A DNA stretch of 64,000 nt from Dendrobium chrysotoxum. Its lineage: Eukaryota > Streptophyta > Magnoliopsida > Asparagales > Orchidaceae. The position numbers and the translations under genes were made by a program. The notes under the pieces are model-generated. The model saw only the letters and a program-made list of their open reading frames with translations. It did no database searches and was not told the DNA's origin. Shown one piece after another: positions 56,198 to 64,000 of the stretch. The stretch spans positions 74,937,021 to 75,001,020 of the forward strand of contig CM034300.1 of the NCBI GenBank assembly GCA_019925795.1. The letters run 5' to 3'. Numbering within the stretch: the first letter of the stretch is position 1; each line of letters opens with the position of its first letter.

Positions 56198-58265
56198 TTT
56201 TGGCCTTCTATTTCCCTATATTTAATAGGTTTAAATGTTGATTTTATGGGCTGTTTGGCTGCCCCCTTTTCTATTATAAATATGTAATGTTTTTGAGTTT
56301 AAAAAGTGTGTGTTATGTGACCAATATTTAGAACAAGAACCTGCGAGTTTCTTTTTAGGATTGCTTGCGAGCAATGCCTCTTCCTCTTCTTCTTCCTTCT
56401 AGGAAAGCTTGCGAGCTTGTCCTCCTTCGTCTGGACTTCTAATCTCCTTCTTCTCTCCGCAAGTTCGACACCACCTGTATCTTTCTTCTAGATCTAGAAA
56501 AGCTGGTTTAGCTATGTCATTTCAAGTTTCAAGTTACCTAAAGTTATGTATTGTCATTTATATAAAGTTTAAGTGTTGTTATCAAAAGTCTTGTTATATG
56601 GGTGTATGTTTTTATTAAGAGGTTGAATTTTCTTTCTTTTTTATGTCTCCAATGTATTGTGGAGACCTAAATTTTTTTTATTTTGTTTTCTTTTTGTAGC
56701 CAAGGGTTCTCTTCTTTTTTTTTTCTTCTCGGCTTCTAATCTATTTCTTCTATCCGCAAGTGTCCACTCCATTGTATCTTTCTTCTCAAGCGAATGAATG
56801 CAAGTTTAGGAATTGTTTTTGTTCATGTTTGTAAGTGTCAAAAGTTTGTAAGCGTCATTTTTATTATATCAAAGGAATATATTGTGTTAGTGTCGTAATT
56901 TGTCTAAATTTGAGCATTTCATGTATCTTTCTATTACCTAAGAAGTCTTTGTTTTTGCTTGCGAAAATTAGGGGCTTTTCCTAATTTTTGCTTGCATCAA
57001 AAATTTAGTCACAACATCTTCCATTTTCTACTATCTTCTTTCAATTTTTCTATGTGATATTATAGACATTAAGGTTTCATTCCTAGTAAAGTTGATGGGT
57101 CCTTCAACATGGAGTCTCTTCTACAGGATGGCGGGTCTATCACCAACATAGAAAGTCAGTATTCATATAACAAGAGTGGTGAAAAGATACATGTAGGATC
57201 CTCCTTGAAAGAAGATGGTGACACTAGCTATGAATAAGCCAATGGTCAAGAAATTGAGAACTCTAATGCTGGAAATCAAACTAAAATGAGGAAATTATAT
57301 CCAAAATATGAAAATTTATTATACAAAATTGGATTAGAAAATTTCTAAAGAGAGCCAATCACAAAGAAAAATCACAATAGCTCCTTCCTTTTCCAGTCAC
57401 TTGGACAGTAAAATAATGATAATCAATTATTATCCTAGCGGAAGCTTATTCTAGAAGATTACTGGAAAAAGCTTGATTGCTTAGAAAGTTAAATTTTTAG
57501 ATTCCCTCAATACAAGTAAAAATAAAACTATTATTCGGATACTAGACTTGGAAGCGTCAAACCACATAAGAAGAGATAAAAAATTCTTCTATAATCACAT
57601 CTCATGCCATGAAATTATGATGTCCGAATTGTAGATTGGTCACTATCAAAAGTTATCAGAAAAAAAAATTCTATTATTCTTTTAAAAGATATGACATTTG
57701 AATGTGTTTTTGGTGCTTAACTTAGATTGTAACTTACTATATAAGGTACGAATTATAATGACAAGTTATGTATCTTTTGTATCTTTCAGGACTTGAACTT
57801 AAGGATGATGATTAACAATGCTAATTTGTGTTCGAGATTCTATCTTCTAAAAAAATGATCCTCAAGTAACATATGGGCTCACCAAAACACCCATTATGAA
57901 TTTTAAACATGCTTCAAATACTGATAGTGATGTATGACTTTAACATTATCGTTTCAGACACCCAAATTTCACTTACCTTGAAAAATTAATTTGTTCTTTA
58001 TGCACCAATAAATTCAATGGCCTTTCAATGTTAAATTTGTTATCTGGCTAAGCACACTAATAATTCATTTCCCAATCAAATATTTTGCTTTTTTTAATGA
58101 AAGAAAAAATTGAAGCAGGGTAAGTTATTAAACATTTTAACACTATCATCCAATCTAAATTTAGTCCAATATTTAAGTCCTAAAAACTGACAATCTTAAA
58201 GAATACTTCATATCGATTTTGAGAAATTATGTCATGCATCAAAGGATTGTCTACTAAGGTTCTTG
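56198..58265. other. No gene recognised; imperfect duplication at 56440-56500 / 56740-56800
   Basis: GACTTCTAATCTCCTTCTTC...GTATCTTTCTTCT near 56440-56492 reappears, diverged, near 56735-56787. A short plus-strand open stretch at 57107-57237 (FNMESLLQDGGSITNIESQY) ends at a stop and is not recognised. Confidence 0.4.
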
Positions 58266-58276
58266 TGTTGGCACCC

Positions 58277-58757
58277 AGTGGCGGAGCCAAGATTATTTAT
58301 TTGTGGGGGCACAAATTTCTAATTTGAAAAATACCGTCAAGTTTTTTCATTCGAGCTTGAAATTAAAACTACAACTTATTAATATAAAAATATATAAAAA
58401 ATTATAATTGGCATATTTTAAGCTACTTGATTAAATTTAAATATTGTAATCTTTCTCTACTGTAATTTGTTGGCTTTAATTATATAAATTTCCTATAAAA
58501 GAGAATTTGGAGATTTTAAAATAATTAAAAAAATTGATGAAAATTTAAAATTAAAAAAAAAACTAGCAATGTGAATATAAATGATTAAAATGGGAAATAA
58601 TATAAATAAAGAGAGAAACATAAATGAAAAAAAAAAGTTTAAGATAGTCTAATAAAAATCAATAAAAATTAAAATAAAAATAAAAAAAATCAATAAGAAT
58701 TAGCTAATATAACAAGAGAGATAGTGAAAAATAAATAAATAAATTTAAATCACTCTC

Positions 58758-58807
<50 letters not shown>

Positions 58808-59038
58808 GAGAGAGGGGGGGGGGGAGAGGAAAGAGGGCAGCAAGTACAAAAAGTTGCAGCGGTAAAAAAATGGTAATAGAGAGAGAGAGAGAGGAGAGAG
58901 GAGAGAGAGGCCATGAAAAAGAAAAATTTTATTTCTGCCACTAGTTGCCTATTTTACAAGAAAAAATATTTTTTTTTGGGGGGGGAGGGGGCACGTGACC
59001 CCCTAGGCCCCCCCCCCCCCCCCCCCTAAATCCTCCTA
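58277..59038. mobile_element. Non-autonomous TIR element with AGTGGCGGAGCCA start and 11-bp target duplication
   Basis: Starts AGTGGCGGAGCCAAG and ends AAATCCTCCTA, partly inverted partners. The flanks TGTTGGCACCC (58266-58276 and 59039-59049) are identical over 11 bases. AGTGGCGGAGCCA starts are common in plant hAT/Mutator-like elements; 11 bases is longer than the hAT 8 and close to the 9-11 of Mutator. The interior has long (GA)n tracts (58762-58802, 58878-58895), G runs, GGGGGCACGTGACCCCC at about 58987-59003 and a 19-C run at 59008-59026. Confidence 0.7.
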
Positions 59039-59528
59039 TGTTGGCACCCCTTACCAAAATGTGGTTGATGAAAAGATAAATAGATGCCCCATAGATGTAT
59101 CCAGATCACTAAAGTCCTCTACAAATGTTCCTCAGTATCTTTAAGGAAAAGCTGTCTTAACAAATGATTCTCTCGCTGATAGAATGCACTCATGAGTACT
59201 TAAATTTTAAAGCCGTGTTCAAACCATTTTCTATTCATTTTTCAAGGCCAAAATCATTTCCTTGATTCATTTAAAAATATTTTGGGTGTTCAGTTTTCAT
59301 TCACTTTAATTCTCAGCGTTGAAACAAATTAAACCCTAAATCTATCAGGTGTATATTTATTGGATACTCCTTAGATAAAAAATTGTTCAAATTTTTTATC
59401 CTTAATCAGCAAAAATTTATACTTCCATGGACATAATATTTTTTTTGAACAATAGCCTTATTACTTTAACTGAAATTCATGAAGAGGAAATTTAAGAACA
59501 AGAATTTTGAGTTTATAATTTATTTGAT

Positions 59529-59546
59529 TACCCACCATCCTCTCTC
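59529..59546 (+). repeat. Left target-site duplication of the RTE LINE
   Basis: TACCCACCATCCTCTCTC, identical to 62698-62715. Confidence 0.95.
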
Positions 59547-59616
59547 GTTGCCAGGTCCCAAGTCCTGGATGAGAAAAGTGGAGGGTTGCGTTAGGTAGTC
59601 GACAGCCAGCTTAAAC

Positions 59617-60812
59617 TTGTCAAATAATCATGACATGAATCTTTTAATAAATTGTGTTAATGCTAGGGCGTTCCCTGGAAGCGACGCACTGTATGGCCTG
59701 AATACAGTGAAAAGTGTGCAAGGGCCGCTGCATCGGCGCCCGGGTGTAGTGTTAAATAGGCAATGGTTCCCACATCAAGGACGGATGTGGGCAAAGAAGC
59801 TAGTCCATGATACTAATATTAGGATAGGAACTTGGAATATAGGTTCCCTTACAAGAAGATTCATGGAATTAATAGATATTATGATTCATTGGAAGATAAA
59901 TATTTTGTGCATTCAGGAAACTAAATGGCTTGGAGAGAAGGCTAAGGAGATTGATAGTTTAGGATTTAAAGTTTGGTATTCAGGTAAGAGTCGTACTAGA
60001 AATGGTGTAGGCGTGATTATAGATAAGAGTTTGAAGGATAATGTTATAAATATTAATAGAATTGGAGATAGAATTATGGCTTTAAAGATTGTTGTTGATG
60101 CTAAGATTATTAATATTATAAGTGCTTATGCTCCTCAAGTAGGTTTGGATATGTGTTCAAAATTAAAATTTTGGGATGACTTAGAAGAATTAATTCAAAA
60201 TATACCTCTCGAGGAAAAAAATTTATTGGAGGAGATTTAAATGGACATGTTGGTAGAGAGGTAAATGATTTTAAAAGCATTCATGGTGGATATGGGTTTG
60301 GAATGACTAATGAAGGTGGTAAGATCATATTAGATTTTTCTTTAGCTTATGATTTTTTAATTGCTAATACCTTATTTAAGAAAAGAGATGAGCATCTCAT
60401 CACTTATAAGAATGGTTATAGTAAAAGTCAGATTGATTATTTTCTTATAAGAAAAGTAGATCGTTTAGATTGCAAAGATTGTAAAGTTATTCCGAGTGAA
60501 AGTTTATGTACCCAACATCGCTTATTAGTTTTAGACTTTAAGATGAAGGGACATAAAATAAAAAATAAAGTAAAGCGATTTTCTAGGATTAGATGGGGGC
60601 ATTTAAAGAATAGTAATAAAAATATTTTTGAGAGAAAAATTTTAGATTCTAAGATTTTATTTGTGCATGAGGATGCTAATGTTATGTGGGAAAAGTGGCT
60701 AGTGATATTAAAAATATTGCAAAAGATGTGTTTGGAGTATCAAAGGGAAAAGCCCCTAATAGTAAAAATAGCTTATGGTGGAATCCAATTGTGCAAGAAA
60801 GATAAAAAATAA
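59617..60812 (+). pseudogene. RTE LINE endonuclease (APE-type), frameshifted
   Basis: In order: IRIGTWNIGSLTRRFMEL, ILCIQETKWLGEKAKEIDSL, NGVGVIIDKSL, INIISAYAPQVGLDM, then after a frame change FIGGDLNGHVGREVNDF (about 60222-60270), GYGFGMTNEGGKIILDFSLA, SQIDYFLIRK (about 60429-60458), ESLCTQHRLLVLDFKMKG. These hold the acidic metal site (QETK), the GDLN/GDFN aspartate-asparagine pair and the final histidine (TQHRLL) of the apurinic-type endonuclease that nicks target DNA. The break at about 60219 follows a seven-A run, suggesting a one-base indel. A further frame change lies near 60770-60812. Confidence 0.9.
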
Positions 60813-62661
60813 GAAGATTTGTTATAAAAATTGGTTTAGATGTAAAAATTCTGATAATTGGGAAAGATATAAAGAGGCATGTATGGATTCTAAGAAAGCA
60901 ATATGTGATGTTAAGATCTTAGCTTTTAATGATTTATATAATAAATTAGATACTAAGGAGGGAGAAAGATATATGTATAAGCTAGCCAAACAAAGAGATA
61001 GGAGTAGTAAGGATTTAATTCAAGTGAAGTGTATTAAGGATTAAGATCAAAAAATACTTTTCTTAGAAGATGATATTCAACAAAGGTGGATGAGATATTT
61101 TGATAAACTTTTTAATGAAGATTGTAAGAATGTAATTGAATTTAGTGACCTTAGCACCCTAAATGAAAATAAAGATTTCTGTTTTTATCGGCGTATTAGT
61201 AAAACCGAAGTTAGAGAGGCTTTAAAGAAAATGAAGTGTGGAAAAGCTATTGGACCTGATGATATCCCAATAGAGATGTATAAATGCTTAGGAGATGAAG
61301 GAATTTCTTGGCTAACTAAACTTTTTAATAATATTTTGAAGACTAAAAAGATGCCAGATGCGTGGAGAATGAGTGTATTGATTCCTATTTATAAGAATAA
61401 AGGTGATGCACAAGATTGTGCGAATTATAGAGGAATTAAGTTAATGTGTCACACTTTAAAACTATGGGAGCGAGTTATGGAGCGTAGGCTACGGCGTGAT
61501 ACTAATGTTTCTCAAAATCAATTTGGATTCATGCCTGGTAGGTCTACTATGGAATCCATACATTTATTGAGAGGTTTGATGGAGAAATATAGGGAGAATA
61601 AGGAGGATCTACATATGATATTTATTGATTTAGAGAAAGCATATGATAAAGTTCCAAGAGAAGTGCTATGGAGAGTTTTTGAAAAGAAAGGAGTTAATAA
61701 TGCTTATATTCAAATCATTAAAGATATGTATGAAGGAGCTATTACTTGTGTTCAAACACAAGGTGGTTTGACCAAGTATTTCCCTATTTCGGTTGGATTA
61801 CATCAAGGATCAGCTTTAAGCCCATATCTTTTCGCGTTAGTCATGGATGTTCTCACTAGACATTTACAAGAGGATGTACCCTGGTGTATGCTTTTTGCTG
61901 ATGATATTCTTCTTGTTGACAAGACTAGAGAGAGTTGAAGGTAAACTTAAAGTCTGGAGATCAACTTAGAGTCTAAAGGTTTTCACTTGAGTAGATCTAA
62001 AACTGAATATATGGAGTGTAATTTTAGCAGTAATAGACCTAGTGAGGGGATTGTGACTTTGGGCGATCGAGTCATTAATAAGAGTACACGTTTTAGATAT
62101 CTTGAATCTATTGTTCAGAGTGATGGTGAAATAGATGGGAATGTTATCAGTAGAATTCAAGTTGGATGGTTGAAGTGGAGGAATGCATCGGGCTTATTGT
62201 GTGATAGAAAAGTCCCCCTCAAACTTAAGGGAAAATTCTATAAGATGGTGGTGAGACCTGCAATGCTTTATGGTGCAGAATGTTGGCCATTAAAAGAGAA
62301 GCACAATACTAAGTTATGTGTTGCGGAGATGAGGATGCTCAGGTGGATGAGTGGATTTATTCTTAGAGACAGGATACGAAATGAGCATATACGTGAAAAG
62401 GTTGGAGTAGCTCCAGTGGAGGATAAGATTAGAGAGAGTTTCCTTAGATGGTTTGGTCACATAAAACGGCGGCCTTCCGATGACCCAGTTAGGAAAGTAG
62501 AGGTATTAGATTTGACTTATGTTAAGAAACGTAGAGGTAGACCTAAAAAGACTTGGTTAGAAAATATTAGAAATGATCTTTCTTTATTAGATTTAAACGA
62601 GAATTTGACTTTGAACCGGACACAATGGAGAAAAAGGATTCATGTTGCCGACCCCACGTAG
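60813..62661 (+). pseudogene. RTE LINE reverse transcriptase and C-terminal domain, disrupted
   Basis: A linker at 60820-61044 (KICYKNWFRCKNSDNWERYK...) ends at a stop in place of the usual glutamate of IKDEDQ. The reverse transcriptase follows at 61090-61938: ALKKMKCGKAIGPDDIPIEM, VLIPIYKNKGDAQDCANYRG, QNQFGFMPGRSTMESIHLLR, MIFIDLEKAYDKVPREVLWR, VGLHQGSALSPYLFALVMDV, and the catalytic FADD at 61894-61905. A frame change near 61930 breaks the chain, and the C-terminal part at 61987-62661 holds SRSKTEYMECNFS, VVRPAMLYGAECWPLKEKH, VAEMRMLRWMSGF, REKVGVAPVEDKIRES, RWFGHIKRRP and KRIHVADPT. Catalytic residues survive although the frame does not. Confidence 0.93.
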
Positions 62662-62697
62662 TGGGACAAAGGCTTGATGTTGTTGTTGTTGTTGTTG

Positions 62698-62715
62698 TAC
62701 CCACCATCCTCTCTC
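62698..62715 (+). repeat. Right target-site duplication of the RTE LINE
   Basis: Same 18 bases as 59529-59546, following the TTG tail directly. Confidence 0.95.
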
Positions 62716-63150
62716 ATCAAACCTATTAGCAATGAATATTTTTACTGCCCCTTATTCAACTTACTAAAGCCTCACTAGAAATGCGAACACAGTCATCAAC
62801 TTTTCAATACATGCAACTTATTGAGCCCCATCATAATCACAAACTCCCTCATCAGCTTATAAATACACCAGACCTATGTAAAATGTGATTTGTCTATATA
62901 TTAGAAGGGAAAAGAAAATCAATAAAGGGAGCAATCATATCTCCAGCACATGCAAGAACTCAAATTGGTTCAAGGACCATTGACGTACAAATTGGTGAGA
63001 CTAAACTCATAGATGATAATATTGATCTCCACTATAGAAATGTGTAAGGTCATTCACCAAACGCCCAATATGATCCCATGGATTATAAAAGGTTTTCGCT
63101 TTGATTTCATGTTTTTGTCACTTTTTTTGATAAAATACATATTCCAAACA
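62716..63150 (+). other. Copia-type linker sequence, degenerate
   Basis: This joins to 59440-59546 when the RTE LINE is removed and leads into the Copia reverse transcriptase. No conserved motif is legible; it probably is the variable region between integrase and reverse transcriptase. Confidence 0.4.
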
Positions 63151-63740
63151 ATGTACAGGAAGCTCTATAAACCCCCTGGAAGAAGAAAGTTGCCATGGAA
63201 GAAATTCATGCTTTAGAGAAGAATGGTATGCGTGAAGTTTCTTAGCTTCCACCAGAAAAAATTTTGTGGGATACAAATGGATCTTATGGTCAAATGTAAA
63301 GCAGATAGGAGCATGAATAAACTTAAAACCCATATTGTTAAAAAATGGTACAGTAAATTATATGGTGTTGATTATCTAATTTTCTCTCAGATTATCAACA
63401 CAATTCAAGATTTTCCCATTTTTACAATAAATATGAATTGACCTCTGTATCAACTTGATATTATTTATGCCTTTCTTAATGGGGAGCTTGAGAAGGAAGT
63501 ATAAATGAAGATTCCACATGGATTGAAAAATTAGAGAAACACTAATAAGCTATGTAGATTTAGAAAAGCTCTATATGGTTTCAAAGAATTGCCTTGTGCA
63601 TGGTTTGACAGATTTTTCAAATATGTTGAAAGTTATGGATACATTCAATGTTAGACTGACCACGCTCTCTTTATTAAGTGCTCATCTAATGGAAAAAAAA
63701 AATGTGATTTTGCTTGTGTATGTGGACTGTGTGATATCTT
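63151..63740 (+). pseudogene. Copia reverse transcriptase fragment, disrupted
   Basis: Motifs in order across changing frames: MEEIHALEKNGM (about 63195-63230), VKCKADRSMNKLKTHIVKKW, LYGVDYLIF (about 63283-63390), QLDIIYAFLNGELEKEV then a stop then MKIPHGLK (about 63451-63525), KLCRFRKALYGFKELPCAWF and DRFFKYVESYGY (about 63549-63640), DHALFIKCSSNGKK. These correspond to the standard Copia series ending before the YVDD site, whose equivalent near 63715 reads VCGLC in a shifted frame. In-frame stops and at least three frame changes make it inactive. Confidence 0.88.
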
Positions 63741-64000
63741 GATTGCTTATTCTAATTTTTAAGGCTTAACTCTTTTAGTATGTATCTATGAAATTAGTTT
63801 CTTTGATTTTGATCCATGCCGCCAACGTTTCAAACTCTTTTTCTTGAAGTTAGACCATTTCAAGCTTGAATCAACTAAGAGTTCCCGATTATTTTGAATT
63901 GCTGAGTTGATACTTCTTATGAACCGAGTTCCTGATAATAGAAATTTTTGTTGGAATTTCCGAGTTGTCGAGTTGGCTAAGTAATTTATTGCATTTTGAG
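63741..64000. other. Window end, no further motif recognised
   Basis: Probably continues the Copia element, but the text past the damaged YVDD position is not interpretable within the window. Confidence 0.4.

Larger units (their letters stand above)
59547..62697 (+). mobile_element. RTE-type LINE, nearly full length (3151 bp)
   Basis: Flanked by a perfect 18-bp target duplication and ending in a (TTG)n tail (about 62676-62697). It has a single ORF layout, endonuclease then reverse transcriptase then a conserved C-terminal region, with no separate ORF1, zf-RVT or RNase H, which is the RTE arrangement in plants. The 5' UTR (59547-about 59800) starts GTTGCCAGGTCCCAAGTCC. Frameshifts and stops split the ORF into at least five pieces. 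It inserted into an older Copia element, which continues on the right. Confidence 0.95.

Overview
This is nuclear DNA from a flowering plant. The evidence is two recognisable plant gene loci, intron and splice signals, and plant transposon families (CACTA/En-Spm, Copia, L1-type and RTE-type LINEs, tRNA-derived SINEs, Tourist-like MITEs, hAT- and Mutator-like elements), together with an AT-rich background and plant-type microsatellites. I cannot name the species. Nothing in the window looks bacterial, viral or organellar.

Host genes are sparse. One intact single-exon gene for a DUF868 family protein lies on the minus strand (11855-12718). The first two coding exons of a NatB catalytic subunit gene (NAA20 type N-terminal acetyltransferase) lie on the plus strand (50920-51181). 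I did not find its remaining exons downstream, so it is either a truncated copy or a gene with a very long third-exon gap filled by transposons.

Layout. 1-6516: two halves of a decayed L1-type LINE separated by about 3 kb of unrelated, LTR-like and low-complexity DNA. 7177-7990: LTR, primer-binding site and gag remnant of an LTR retrotransposon. 11855-13300: DUF868 gene and its promoter. 13740-14701: AT-rich long inverted repeat carrying a 102-bp insertion made of antisense RTE 5'-end sequence plus a GTT tail. 15906-23044: a 7.1-kb CACTA transposon with both ends and two decayed transposase genes; it carries an internal RTE fragment. 26742-32215: two solo LTRs of one family with perfect 5-bp target duplications, different internal minisatellites, and a third older relic. 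28587-44751: nine copies of one palindromic Tourist-like MITE. 32521-32981 and 42021-42691: two hAT-like elements. 35580-37506: a short Copia derivative with two LTRs and only a gag domain. 40237-40364 and 44266-44409: two copies of a tRNA-derived SINE. 47351-48237: a Mutator-like element. About 49400-50185: decayed Copia gag, minus strand. 50920-51181: NAA20 exons. 52087-52463: 5'-truncated RTE with a 23-bp target duplication. 55376-56197: possible LTR. 58277-59038: TIR element. 59547-62697: nearly full-length RTE LINE inserted, with an 18-bp target duplication, into an older Copia element whose reverse transcriptase continues at 63151-63740.

The parts do not form one pathway. The window is a record of nested insertions around two housekeeping-type loci, with the RTE family represented four times in four different states. 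I found no convincing undescribed gene system. The best candidates for something unusual are the RTE-derived antisense retroposon, the solo-LTR minisatellites and the MITE cluster.
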